A DNA stretch of 64,000 bases from Roseobacter sp. MH60115. GTDB taxonomy: Bacteria > Pseudomonadota > Alphaproteobacteria > Rhodobacterales > Rhodobacteraceae. The stretch is taken from the NCBI RefSeq assembly GCF_015644665.1, contig NZ_JADOBQ010000001.1, positions 682,001-746,000 of the forward strand, in the 5' to 3' direction. The notes beneath the pieces are model-generated. The model saw only the letters and a list, made by a program, of their open reading frames with translations, searched no databases and was not told the origin of the DNA. The position numbers and the translations under genes were made by a program. Shown here in pieces: positions 1 to 8,408 of this stretch (position 1 is its first letter; every line of letters starts with the position of its first letter).

Positions 1-1483
1 GGATGCGTTCCTGGGAATAGTCGGGCCGCGCCAGCGTGCCCTGGATTTCCTGACCGGCCATGACCATGATCCGGTCGCAGAGCGTGATCAGTTCGGGCAG
101 TTCCGAGGATACCACAATCATCGACATGCCTTGGGCCACGAGATCACGCAGGATGCCGTAAATCTCGGCCTTGGCGCCCACATCGACACCGCGCGTGGGC
201 TCGTCGAGCAACAGCACTTTTGGCGTTTTTGCGAGCCACTTGGCCAGTACGACCTTCTGCTGATTGCCGCCAGAAAGGCTTGCCGCCGGATCCGACAGCT
301 TGCCGTATTTCAGCTTGAGCCGGGCACCGCCCCGAGCGGCCATCTCGCGCTCCTTGCCGAAATTCAGCAAACCGCGCCGTGATACCGCGCCCAGATCGAC
401 CAGCGAGCTGTTGGCGCTGATCGGCATGTCGAGGATCAGCCCTTCCTCCTTGCGGTCTTCGGTCACGAACCCGATGCCAGCGGCAATCGCGTCGCGGGGG
501 CCATTGATCTGCACCGGCTGACCCTCCAGATACACCGTGCCGCCGAGCTTTGCATCGGCACCGAAAATCGCGCGCAGCACCTCGGTGCGTCCGGCCCCAA
601 CAAGCCCCGCAATGCCGAGGATTTCGCCGCGTCTCAGCTCGAAACTCACCGGCGTTCCTGTGGGGTTTGCGGTGGTGCGCAAGCCATCGACGCTCAGCGC
701 GGTCCCGGCCCCTGGATGCATCTCGGTGCTGCCATGCTGCGCCTCTTCCAATGTGCGTCCCACCATGAAACGGACGACATCTGCGGGTGTCACATCGGTA
801 ATATGTTGCGTCGTGATGGTTTCACCGTTGCGGAACACAGTCACCCTGTCACAGATGCCGAAGACTTCTTCGAGGTGGTGTGAGACGAAGACCACCGTCA
901 CGCCCTTGGCCTTTATGCCCGCGACAATCTCAAAGAGCCGCTCCGTCTCCCGCTCGGTCAGTGTGGCAGTGGGTTCATCCAGGATCAGGATGCGGCTCTC
1001 GCTTTGCAACGCGCGCGCGATCTCGATCAGCTGCCGATGCGCGATCCCAAGCTGCCGCACGGGCGTGGTCACATCCACATCGCTCAGCCCGATGGCATCC
1101 AGTGCGGCGCGGGCGCGGCGGTTCATCTCCGCCCGGTCCAGCAGACCCAGCCGCGTTTTCGGCATCGCCTCGATGGAGATGTTTTCGGCCACGCTCAGAT
1201 CATTGAGCAGGTTGAATTCCTGATGCACCACCTGGATGCCCGCGAGCTTTGCCGCATGCGGCGAGGCGGGCCGGTAGGACGCGCCGTCCAGTGTGATGTC
1301 ACCAGCGTCAAACATGTGCACGCCCGACAGAACCTTGATCAGTGTGGATTTCCCGGCGCCGTTCTCACCGACCAGCGCGTGCACTTCGCCGGGTTCAAGC
1401 TCAAAGCTCACCCCGTCGAGCGCGTGAATGCCGCCAAAGGATTTGCGCAAGGCTGACACGGAAAGGAGGGGGGATGCGGTCAT
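1..1483 (-). CDS. Sugar ABC transporter ATP-binding protein, RbsA/MglA type (3' end cut by window)
   Basis: This is the ATPase of a ribose/galactose-type (CUT2) sugar importer; it powers uptake through a permease that should lie beyond the left edge. Translating the minus strand from the ATG at 1483 gives MTASPLLSVSALRKSFGG and then a Walker A GENGAGKST. A first signature region (VRQLGIAHRQ), a Walker B ILILDEPTATLT and a second nucleotide-binding half with LSGGNQQKVVLAKWLA and LLLDEPTRGVD follow. Two tandem ABC domains are diagnostic of this family. An AGGAGG-like stretch lies close to the start. It follows the binding-protein gene by 57 bases on the same strand, so the two are one operon. 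The last few residues lie outside the window. Confidence 0.93.
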   Translation of the reverse strand, partial: MTASPLLSVSALRKSFGGIHALDGVSFELEPGEVHALVGENGAGKSTLIKVLSGVHMFDAGDITLDGASYRPASPHAAKLAGIQVVHQEFNLLNDLSVAENISIEAMPKTRLGLLDRAEMNRRARAALDAIGLSDVDVTTPVRQLGIAHRQLIEIARALQSESRILILDEPTATLTERETERLFEIVAGIKAKGVTVVFVSHHLEEVFGICDRVTVFRNGETITTQHITDVTPADVVRFMVGRTLEEAQHGSTEMHPGAGTALSVDGLRTTANPTGTPVSFELRRGEILGIAGLVGAGRTEVLRAIFGADAKLGGTVYLEGQPVQINGPRDAIAAGIGFVTEDRKEEGLILDMPISANSSLVDLGAVSRRGLLNFGKEREMAARGGARLKLKYGKLSDPAASLSGGNQQKVVLAKWLAKTPKVLLLDEPTRGVDVGAKAEIYGILRDLVAQGMSMIVVSSELPELITLCDRIMVMAGQEIQGTLARPDYSQERI

Positions 1484-1540
1484 GGCTCTGATCCTGTTGG
1501 GGGCACCCGGCGTCGCGCGCCGGATGCCGGGAGGGGCGGT

Positions 1541-2461
1541 TTATTTGCCCGCAACCAGTTCGATTGGCGTCTTGACCCAGCCTTCAAGCTGCGGGCCACC
1601 GGCCAGCACGTCGAGCGCGAGGTCGATGGAATTTGCCGCCATTTCCTGGCCAAACTGATCCACGGAGGCCAGCAGACGCCCGTCTTCGATCATTGGCAGA
1701 ACCGCGGGAATGGCATCGAAGCCCACCACCTTGATGTCGCTGCGGCCTGCGGATTCCAGCGCCTTGACGACACCGATGGCCATCGAGTCATTGGCCGCCA
1801 TCACCCCCTGAATGTCCGGGTTCGCGGTCAGCATGGTGGCAAAGACCTGGTTCGCCTCTTCGGTCTCCCAATGGGCCGTGCGGCTGTCGAGCAGGTTCAG
1901 CTTGTGCTCCGCCACGGCGTCCTCAAAGCCGAGACGGCGTTGGGTTGCATTGTCCGCGCCCGGGTTGCCTTCGATGATCACGACCTTCGCGCCTTCCCCC
2001 AAGGCTGTGCCCAGAGCGTCGCCAGCCAGCTTGGCACCGCCGCGGTTGTCGGGCCCGACAAAGGCCAGCTCGACACCCTGCTGCTCTTTCGCACCCTCAT
2101 CGAGCGCCACGTCAAAGTTGATCACGACGATGCCTGCTTCCATCGCGCGCTTGAGGGGGCGCACCATGGCCTTGGAGTCGGCAGGGGCCACAACGATCGC
2201 GTCAACACCCTGGGTGATGAAATTCTCCACCGCGTTGATCTGGCTTTCGAAGTCGGTTTCATTCTGCATGCCCACTGCGCGCAATTCATAGTCGCCGCGT
2301 TTTTCCGCGTGGGCTTCCGCGCCCGCGAGCATGTTCTGGAAAAATTCATTTGCCAGCGACTTCATGATCAGCCCGACAACAGGCTTGTCGTCGGCGGCTG
2401 CGATAGACGTGGACAATAAGATACTGGTCGCTGCCGCGGCAGCGAATTTCATGAGCTTCAT
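1541..2461 (-). CDS. Periplasmic sugar-binding protein of a ribose-type ABC transporter
   Basis: Periplasmic binding protein (Peripla_BP_4 family) that delivers a sugar to the ABC importer encoded just downstream. The true start is the ATG at 2461, preceded by GGGAGG. It gives a clean signal peptide (MKLMKFAAAAATSILLSTS, cleavage near AAADD); the longer open frame upstream has no signal peptide. The mature protein begins KPVVGLIMKSLANEFFQNM, typical of RbsB-like proteins. It continues with VDAIVVAPADSKAM and ANDSMAIGVVKALESAGR, the hinge and ligand-binding regions. About 306 residues is normal for the family. The ligand cannot be told from sequence. A perfect LacI-type palindrome 97 bases upstream suggests repression until the sugar is present. 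Confidence 0.92.
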   Translation of the reverse strand: MKLMKFAAAAATSILLSTSIAAADDKPVVGLIMKSLANEFFQNMLAGAEAHAEKRGDYELRAVGMQNETDFESQINAVENFITQGVDAIVVAPADSKAMVRPLKRAMEAGIVVINFDVALDEGAKEQQGVELAFVGPDNRGGAKLAGDALGTALGEGAKVVIIEGNPGADNATQRRLGFEDAVAEHKLNLLDSRTAHWETEEANQVFATMLTANPDIQGVMAANDSMAIGVVKALESAGRSDIKVVGFDAIPAVLPMIEDGRLLASVDQFGQEMAANSIDLALDVLAGGPQLEGWVKTPIELVAGK

Positions 2462-3035
2462 GTGAGCCTCCCTGAGTAAATCATCAGTCGCACAGCCGCC
2501 CCCACGGCGAATGTTCAACCTGAGGCAAGCAAGCCAGTGAAAGTGATTCTTGTCAATATGAAACGTTTCATTTTTGAGTATGAACCAGGTGCGCTCATGG
2601 ACATTTCGATCGGTTTTCGTAAAAATACCAATTGTATCAGGCGGTAAGGGGGCGAATGTGCCTGACGCCCGAAACAGTGGTTGCTGGCTCCTGAATTCGG
2701 CCAGCACGCCATTTGATTGGGTCATCGAGAGCAAGATTCGAGCCGCAGGCACAGCTTAAAGCTGCGCGGGTGTTGCGGGCAGGCGGTTTCATTCCTGGCC
2801 GATACCCAGGCGTCCACACTCGGTATCGGTGGGATTTGCAGCAGAAAAACAGACATGCCATTCGAAGCTGTGGCGAGGCCAAGACAAGTGCGGGACCCGC
2901 GCTGCTGAAGAAATCTTATAAAAATACTCGGAAAACCACATGATTTACCCAACAATTTCTATCAACAATATTGCTTTCCCCGCCGGAATCAGTAATTGAG
3001 TAAATCAATAAGGATTAACCTTTTGGGAGATACCA
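2462..3035. other. 574-base divergent intergenic region with repeated GTAAATCA element
   Basis: No convincing gene lies here; open frames in this stretch lack ribosome binding sites and family features. It separates the leftward sugar ABC operon from the rightward iron-binding protein gene. It holds the LacI-type palindrome at 2558-2571. The octamer GTAAATCA occurs three times: at 2476-2483 and 3000-3007 on the plus strand and at 2941-2948 inverted. The two plus-strand copies extend to the 10-mer GAGTAAATCA. ATTGA-N5-TCAAT at 2995-3009 overlaps the last copy, just before the ribosome binding site of the iron gene. The octamer may be an operator, possibly iron-related; that is inference. Confidence 0.5.
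2558..2571. promoter_or_regulatory. Perfect LacI-family-type operator palindrome
   Basis: ATGAAACGTTTCAT is a perfect 14-base palindrome with the central CG step typical of LacI/GalR operators. It sits 97 bases upstream of the start of the sugar-binding protein gene on the minus strand. A LacI-type sugar repressor is the likely binder, but no such repressor gene is in the window; it may lie beyond the left edge. Confidence 0.6.
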
Positions 3036-4064
3036 ATGTCCACACCATCGAAATTCATGCTTGCCGCCCTGGCCGCGACGACCGCGATCAGCACCGGCTC
3101 TCTGGCGCAGGCGGAAGGGGAATTGAACCTCTATTCATCCCGCCACTATGACACCGACGAACGGCTCTACTCCGACTTCACCGAGCAGACTGGCATCACC
3201 ATCAACCGGATCGAGGGCAAGGCCGACGAGCTGATTGCGCGGATGGAAGCGGAAGGCGCGAATTCGCCCGCCGATATCCTGCTGACCGTCGACACCTCCC
3301 GCCTGGAGCGCGCCAAGGATGCAGGCGTGCTGCAATCCATCGAGAGCGCGGTGCTGGAAGAACGCATCCCGTCCAACCTGCAGGACAGCGACAACCAGTG
3401 GTTCGGCTTCTCCCAGCGTGCGCGCATCATCTTCTACGACAAGGCCGACGTGGCAGAGCCACCGGTGGATTACGTCTCGCTGGCCGATCCCAAGTACAAG
3501 GGCATGGTGTGTCACCGGTCCTCTTCCAACGTCTATAGCCAGACCCTGCTGGCCGCAGTGATCGAAAACCACGGCGAAGAGGCCGCCAAGGCCTGGGCGC
3601 AGGGTGTGGTCGATAACTTCGCGCGTGAGCCCGAAGGCGGCGACACCGACCAGCTGCGCGGTCTGGTGTCCGGTCAATGTGACGTATCGATTTCAAACAC
3701 CTACTACTTTGCGCGCGCGCTGCGCAAAGATGTCTCCGGCGTCTCTTCGGACATCGAGAAAATCGGCTGGGTGTTCCCTGCACAGGAAGCGGAAGGGGCG
3801 CATATGAACCTCTCCGGCGGCGGTGTGGCAGCGCATGCGCCGAACAAGGACAATGCCGTCAAGTTCATGGAATACCTCGCCTCCGATCAGGCGCAGCAAT
3901 ATTTCTCTGCCGGGAACGATGAATTCCCCGCCGTCGACGGCGTTCCGGTGAGCGACAGCGTGTCGAAACTGGGTGAGTACAAGGCCGATGCTGTCGATCT
4001 CTCTGCCGTGGCCAAGAATGTGCCTGCCGCGCAGAAGATTTTCAACGAAGTTGGCTGGAAGTAA
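3036..4064 (+). CDS. Iron(III) ABC transporter substrate-binding protein, FbpA/FutA type
   Basis: Periplasmic ferric-ion-binding protein. The ATG at 3036 follows GGGAGATACCA and gives a signal peptide ending near LAQAEGE. The mature protein starts ELNLYSSRHYDTDE, the usual opening of the FutA/FbpA family. Later motifs include NRIEGKADELIARMEAEG and SISNTYYFARAL; the paired tyrosines match the Fe(III)-ligating pair of this family. 342 residues is full length. No permease or ATPase gene follows: the gene ends in a strong terminator and hemP is next, so its membrane partners must be encoded elsewhere. Iron-dependent repression is expected from the family, and GTAAATCA repeats lie just upstream, but no canonical Fur, Irr or RirA box was recognised. 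Confidence 0.92.
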   Translation: MSTPSKFMLAALAATTAISTGSLAQAEGELNLYSSRHYDTDERLYSDFTEQTGITINRIEGKADELIARMEAEGANSPADILLTVDTSRLERAKDAGVLQSIESAVLEERIPSNLQDSDNQWFGFSQRARIIFYDKADVAEPPVDYVSLADPKYKGMVCHRSSSNVYSQTLLAAVIENHGEEAAKAWAQGVVDNFAREPEGGDTDQLRGLVSGQCDVSISNTYYFARALRKDVSGVSSDIEKIGWVFPAQEAEGAHMNLSGGGVAAHAPNKDNAVKFMEYLASDQAQQYFSAGNDEFPAVDGVPVSDSVSKLGEYKADAVDLSAVAKNVPAAQKIFNEVGWK

Positions 4065-4089
4065 CGCCTTTCGAACACCGATTGGGAGG

Positions 4090-4115
4090 GGGCGCGGCAG
4101 GGTCGCGCCCTTTTT
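4090..4115 (+). terminator. Rho-independent terminator of the iron-binding protein gene
   Basis: GGGCGCG (4090-4096), a 7-base loop and CGCGCCC (4104-4110) are followed directly by TTTTT. It lies 26 bases after the stop codon of the iron-binding protein gene. Confidence 0.85.
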
Positions 4116-4345
4116 CATTTGGTCACGCCGACAGCCCGTGCCGCATCGGAGAAAAGTAGCCAAGTGTTTTTGTCGGGATTGACTCCCGGCATTGATTCCC
4201 GCAGAATTTAAGCACAATCCCAGCCACCCGAACCGGGCAGCCCGGCGCCACGCAGTTTACTGGAGGTCTCAATGGAGCCATGCCCTTTCCCCGCTTTCCC
4301 GCGCCTGACACGCGCAATGTTTCCGGTTCGCCCGGAGGTGACATC

Positions 4346-4522
4346 ATGAATGCCATGGTGCCCCCTATGCAATCCGCCGCTGCCGATAGTGTCGCGGCTG
4401 ACATCGCGACCTACGATGTCCGTGCCTTGATCGAGACCGGTGTGCAAGCGCGGCTGGTGCTGGACGGACAGCCCTATTTCCTGCGCATCACGCGGGCGGG
4501 CAAGCTGATCCTGACCAAGTAG
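4346..4522 (+). CDS. hemP: Hemin uptake protein HemP
   Basis: A 58-residue HemP-family protein. The C-terminal half YDVRALIETGVQARLVLDGQ followed by PYFLRITRAGKLILTK matches the conserved core of the family. The start chosen is the ATG at 4346 (MNAMVPP), because GGAGGTGACATC precedes it; an upstream in-frame ATG at 4280 would add 22 residues that do not resemble HemP. In proteobacteria hemP is a small iron-regulated gene linked to heme uptake loci; its exact mechanism is debated, with some evidence for a regulatory role. Here it follows an iron-binding protein gene but has no heme receptor beside it. The 230 bases upstream contain the preceding terminator and presumably its own promoter. Confidence 0.93.
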   Translation: MNAMVPPMQSAAADSVAADIATYDVRALIETGVQARLVLDGQPYFLRITRAGKLILTK

Positions 4523-4678
4523 CCGCGCCGCTCGATCCTCTCTCCTCGCCGGTCGGCCCAGGCAATCGATTTGCGTACCATGCGTCGGCACCCTTGGCAT
4601 TCCGATCCAAAACGCTCAGGCTGTGCGCGACATGCGCTTGGGTGCCGAAGCCCGGCGGCGGGTAGCGGAAGGTGAAAC

Positions 4679-6292
4679 GTGGCGCAAAAGAACATCCTCT
4701 TCATCATGTGTGACCAGTTGCGCTTTGACTACCTGGGCTGCACCGGTCACCCGCATCTGAAGACGCCACATATCGATGCGCTGGCCGCCCGGGGCGTCCG
4801 GTTTGACAACGCCTATGTGCAGTCGCCGATCTGCGGGCCCAGCCGTATGAGCACCTACACCGGGCGCTATGTGCGCAGCCACGGTGCGACATGGAACCAG
4901 ACGCCGCTGCGCGTGGGCGAAATGACCTTGGGCGATCATCTGGAGCCTCTGGGTCTGCGCACGGCGCTCTGCGGCAAGACCCATATGGCAGCGGATACCG
5001 AAGGGATGAAGCGGCTTGGCATCGATCCAACCTCCGGCATCGGCGCGCGGATTGCTGAATGCGGTTTCGAGGTCTGGGACCGGTTGGATGGCGTGCACCC
5101 GACGGGGGGTAAAGCGCCGTCGCACTACAACGATCACCTTGCAGGATTGGGATACGGCGGGCCGAACCCCTGGGAGCAATGGGCGAATTCTGCCGCCGGA
5201 GAGGATGACGAGATCCTGTCCGGTTGGCTCATGTCCCATGCGGACCAACCGGCGCGCGTGCCCGAACCGGAAAGCGAAACGCCCTATACGACCACCCGCG
5301 CCATGGCCTTCATCGACGAGGCGGGGGACCAGCCGTGGTGCCTGCATCTGAGCTACATCAAGCCGCATTGGCCCTATATCGTGCCCGCGCCCTATCATGA
5401 TCTTTATGGCGCGGACCATGTACTGCCCGCCCTCCGCTCTGGCGTCGAACGGCAAAATCCGCATCCGCTCCTGGCGACCTATTTCGAACACCGGTTCTCC
5501 AAGGTGTTCACCCGCGACGAGGTCCGCACCCGCGTGATCCCCGCGTACATGGGGCTGATTGCACAGCTGGACGACCAGATCGGGCGGCTCATGGCGTGGC
5601 TGGATGAAACCGACCGGGCCGCGGAGACGCTGATTGTCTTCACGTCGGATCATGGCGACTATCTGGGCGACCACTGGCTGGGGGAAAAGGAGCTGTTCCA
5701 CGAACAATCCGTCAAGGTGCCCCTGATCGTGGTCGACCCCTCCCCGGCGGCGGACCGGACCCGGGGTCAGGTTCTGCACCAGATGATCGAGGCGATTGAC
5801 CTGGCCCCGAGCTTTGTCGATTGGGCCGGGGGGGCCGCACGGCCGCAGATTCTGGAGGGGCGGTCGGTATTACCTTTGCTGCGCGGTCAGGATGTCCCGT
5901 GGCGCGGCGCCGTGATCAGTGAATATGACTATTCGGGACGCATAGCGCAAAAAGCGTTGAACCAGCCGATTGCGGATTGCCGCCTTGTGATGGTTTTTGA
6001 CGGGCGCTGGAAGTACATCCATTGCGAAGGCTTCCGCCCGATGCTCTACGACCTGCAAACCGATCCGCAGGAGTTTCACGATCTGGGTGCCGATCCTGCC
6101 TATGAGGCGGAGCAGGCACGGCTTGCCGAGATCATGAACCGCTGGGCGCGGCGTCACCACAACCGCACGACCATTACCGATGCCGAGATCGAAGCGGGGC
6201 AGGGCCGTGAGGTGGATCAGGGCGTGCTGATCGGCTTTTGGGATCAAAACGAGGTGAATGAGGCGCTAGTGGCGGGCCACAGCGGTAATTGA
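4679..6292 (+). CDS. Type I sulfatase / alkaline phosphatase superfamily hydrolase
   Basis: A 537-residue formylglycine-dependent sulfatase-family hydrolase. The start is a GTG at 4679 with AGGTGA upstream. Near the N-terminus NILFIMCDQLRFDYLG supplies the first metal-binding Asp (D12). PICGPSRMSTYTGRY contains the C-x-P-S-R signature, with Cys52 as the residue expected to become formylglycine. TSDHGDYLGDHWLGEK supplies the distal metal ligands. No signal peptide is visible, so it is probably cytoplasmic. The substrate could be a sulfate ester or a phosphonate/phosphodiester, since relatives share this signature. Its neighbours are hemP upstream and convergent sugar-catabolic genes downstream; a role in desulfating an imported sugar is possible but unproven. 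Confidence 0.9.
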   Translation: MAQKNILFIMCDQLRFDYLGCTGHPHLKTPHIDALAARGVRFDNAYVQSPICGPSRMSTYTGRYVRSHGATWNQTPLRVGEMTLGDHLEPLGLRTALCGKTHMAADTEGMKRLGIDPTSGIGARIAECGFEVWDRLDGVHPTGGKAPSHYNDHLAGLGYGGPNPWEQWANSAAGEDDEILSGWLMSHADQPARVPEPESETPYTTTRAMAFIDEAGDQPWCLHLSYIKPHWPYIVPAPYHDLYGADHVLPALRSGVERQNPHPLLATYFEHRFSKVFTRDEVRTRVIPAYMGLIAQLDDQIGRLMAWLDETDRAAETLIVFTSDHGDYLGDHWLGEKELFHEQSVKVPLIVVDPSPAADRTRGQVLHQMIEAIDLAPSFVDWAGGAARPQILEGRSVLPLLRGQDVPWRGAVISEYDYSGRIAQKALNQPIADCRLVMVFDGRWKYIHCEGFRPMLYDLQTDPQEFHDLGADPAYEAEQARLAEIMNRWARRHHNRTTITDAEIEAGQGREVDQGVLIGFWDQNEVNEALVAGHSGN

Positions 6293-6443
6293 GCAGCTAG
6301 TGAACGGGCCAAGATATCGCAGCGACCCAGACCGTGGTGTTCCACGCCCTCTCTGGCCAGTGATCCGACGCCGGTGATTGCCGCGCGCCACAGGATGCCG
6401 CCTTGCCGGGTGAATGTCAGGCCCGGTGGCCGGTTCTGCGGGC

Positions 6444-7286
6444 CTAGCGCAGGTAGTAAAACCGCCTGGCACTGCCGCCGAATACCTCCGCACGCTCGGT
6501 GTCGGACAGATGCGCCGTCAGGGCCTGCGCGATGTCGTGCCAGTGGTCGTATTCAGCCTGCAACCGGCAGACCGGCCAGTCCGACCCCCACATCACACGC
6601 GACGGGCCGAAGACCTCAAGCACATGATGCGCAAAGGGGCGCAGATCGCTGAGCTGCCAGCCGTCCTGGGCCTCGGTGACCATGCCGGAGAACTTGCAGA
6701 AGGCCTGCGTATCCTCGGCAAGGCGTCGCATGCCGTCTGCCCAGGTCGAGAACGCGTCATCTCCCGCCATGGCGTCGCGGATTTTCGGTTTCATCACGTG
6801 ATCGATCACCACGCGCATCATCGGGTAGCGCGTCAGCAGACGGTGGAAATTCGGCAAATGCTGCGGAAAGCCCAAGGCGTCGAAGGTCAGGTTCAGATCG
6901 ATGAGCGCACGGTAAGCCCATTGCACATCGTCGCGCAGCATCCAATCCACATCCGGAATGTCCTGGATCATCGGGCGCACGCCGAGGAACTTCGGGTGTT
7001 TGGCCAGCCGTTTCAAGGTGGTCAGTTGGCCTTCATCCTCAAAATCGATCCACCCCACGACCCCTTTGACACTGGGCGTCGCATCGGCAATCCCCAGCAT
7101 GTATTCGGTTTCCTGCACCGTTGCCGCAGCCTGTACAAGCACGGTGCCGTCGATCTGCTGGCGCGCCAGCGACGGCGCCAGATCGGCGGGCACATAGCTG
7201 CGGTTCAGAGTCGGATTGTCCTGCGGCATCCAGTCGTAATCACCGCGCGCGGGCTGCCAGTAATGCTGGTGCGCGTCGATCTTCAC
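6444..7286 (-). CDS. Amidohydrolase 2 family lactonase (L-fuconolactonase-like)
   Basis: A 280-residue metal-dependent hydrolase of the amidohydrolase-2 family. The start is a GTG at 7286 whose GTGA overlaps the stop of the upstream aldo/keto reductase gene. It begins VKIDAHQHYWQPARGDYDW, the HxH metal site of the family. It also shows GVRPMIQDIPD and near the C-terminus RVMWGSDWPVCRL, the metal-binding Asp region. Family members such as L-fuconolactonase and 2-pyrone-4,6-dicarboxylate lactonase hydrolyse lactones. Translational coupling to an aldose 1-dehydrogenase-like reductase fits a pathway in which a sugar is oxidised to its lactone and then hydrolysed to the aldonate. L-fucose is the best guess for the sugar; L-rhamnose or D-arabinose types are alternatives. 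Confidence 0.88.
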   Translation of the reverse strand: MKIDAHQHYWQPARGDYDWMPQDNPTLNRSYVPADLAPSLARQQIDGTVLVQAAATVQETEYMLGIADATPSVKGVVGWIDFEDEGQLTTLKRLAKHPKFLGVRPMIQDIPDVDWMLRDDVQWAYRALIDLNLTFDALGFPQHLPNFHRLLTRYPMMRVVIDHVMKPKIRDAMAGDDAFSTWADGMRRLAEDTQAFCKFSGMVTEAQDGWQLSDLRPFAHHVLEVFGPSRVMWGSDWPVCRLQAEYDHWHDIAQALTAHLSDTERAEVFGGSARRFYYLR

Positions 7287-8311
7287 GTCGGCGCATCCTC
7301 CCGCATCAGGCCCTTCGCCTTCAGGTCGTCCCAAAGGGCGGCGGGGATTTCGGCCTGTGCCGCCTGCAGGTTTGCCTGCATCTCGGACACGCCCTGACCG
7401 CCGGGGATCACCGCCACATGCGCCGGGTGCAGCAGCGGGAACTGGAAGGCGGCATCCACCATGCGCACGCCGTGATCTTTGCAAACCGCCTCGATGGCGT
7501 TCACCCGGTCGATGATGTGCTGCGGGGCCAGGTCGTAATTGTAATAGGCGCCGGGTTTTGCACCCGTGGCGAGAATGCCGGAATTGTAGGGCCCGCCGGT
7601 CACGATCCCGATGCCGCGGCTTTCGCAAAGCGGCAGGAAAGAGTTCAGCGCCTCCTGTTCCAGCAGCGTATAGCGCCCGGCCAGCAGGAAGAGGTCGAAA
7701 TCTCCGCGTTCGGCCAGCGTCTGGCAGACCTCCCATTCATTGATGCCGCCGCCGATGGCCTGGATCATCCCCTGATCGCGCAGGCTGACCATTGCGTCAT
7801 AGCCGCGCCCGCCAAAGAATTCCTCGATCCGCATGTCCGAGATTTCCTTGGAGCCATGGCTGAAGATGCACAAATCATGCACGTAGAGGATGTCGATCCG
7901 GTCCACGCCAAGCCGCGAGAAGGAGTGTTCGACCGACCGCATGACCCCATCATAAGTATAGTCATACTGCTCGCGTCTTTGCGGCACCTCGAACCACTTG
8001 CCCACGCCGGAGCGATGTTCAGGCGCGCAGTGCTGCATCAGCCGCCCGACCTTGGAGGACAACACATATTCATCCCGTGGCTTGCCCCGCAGGAAAGGGT
8101 TCAACCGCGTCTCTGCCAGCCCCATGCCATAAAGCGGCGCGGTGTCAAAATAGCGCACACCGCCGTCCCAGGCGGCATCCAGCGTGGCGCGGGCGTCTTC
8201 GTCCGAAATCGCGCGGTAAAGATTGCCCAGCGGAGCGGTGCCGAACCCCAGTTCGGTGAAGGTCACACCGCCATTTTCGATCCGATCCCAATGCCTTGTC
8301 TTCAGTGCCAT
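7283..8311 (-). CDS. Aldo/keto reductase, aldose 1-dehydrogenase type (L-fucose/D-threo-aldose)
   Basis: A 342-residue NAD(P)-dependent oxidoreductase likely to oxidise a free aldose at C1 to the lactone. The ATG at 8311 has GGGAGG upstream. The catalytic tetrad is visible: Asp56 and Tyr61 in YFDTAPLYGMG, Lys87 in LSSKVG and His145 in YVHDL. Features such as LGFGTAPLGNLY and FLAGRYTLLEQEAL are typical of D-threo-aldose 1-dehydrogenases. It overlaps the lactonase gene by four bases, so both are translated together. The divergent gene at 8409 shares a 97-base intergenic region that should carry both promoters. Confidence 0.9.
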   Translation of the reverse strand: MALKTRHWDRIENGGVTFTELGFGTAPLGNLYRAISDEDARATLDAAWDGGVRYFDTAPLYGMGLAETRLNPFLRGKPRDEYVLSSKVGRLMQHCAPEHRSGVGKWFEVPQRREQYDYTYDGVMRSVEHSFSRLGVDRIDILYVHDLCIFSHGSKEISDMRIEEFFGGRGYDAMVSLRDQGMIQAIGGGINEWEVCQTLAERGDFDLFLLAGRYTLLEQEALNSFLPLCESRGIGIVTGGPYNSGILATGAKPGAYYNYDLAPQHIIDRVNAIEAVCKDHGVRMVDAAFQFPLLHPAHVAVIPGGQGVSEMQANLQAAQAEIPAALWDDLKAKGLMREDAPT

Positions 8312-8408
8312 GCCGGCCTCCCACTTCTGTTGGCGCTACCATAAACCAGTTTCCCTTTGCGTGAACAGGTCACAAAACCTAAGCTCGGACACAAAAGGGA
8401 GAGGGTGC

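Noticed and set aside
2462-2752. N-terminal extension of the sugar-binding protein to an ATG at 2752
   Set aside because: It would destroy the signal peptide; the ATG at 2461 has a GGGAGG ribosome binding site and a normal leader.
4616-5779. 387-codon open frame on the minus strand inside the sulfatase gene
   Set aside because: It is the shadow of a well-supported sulfatase frame; its product has no family motif and the composition is typical of an antisense frame in GC-rich DNA.
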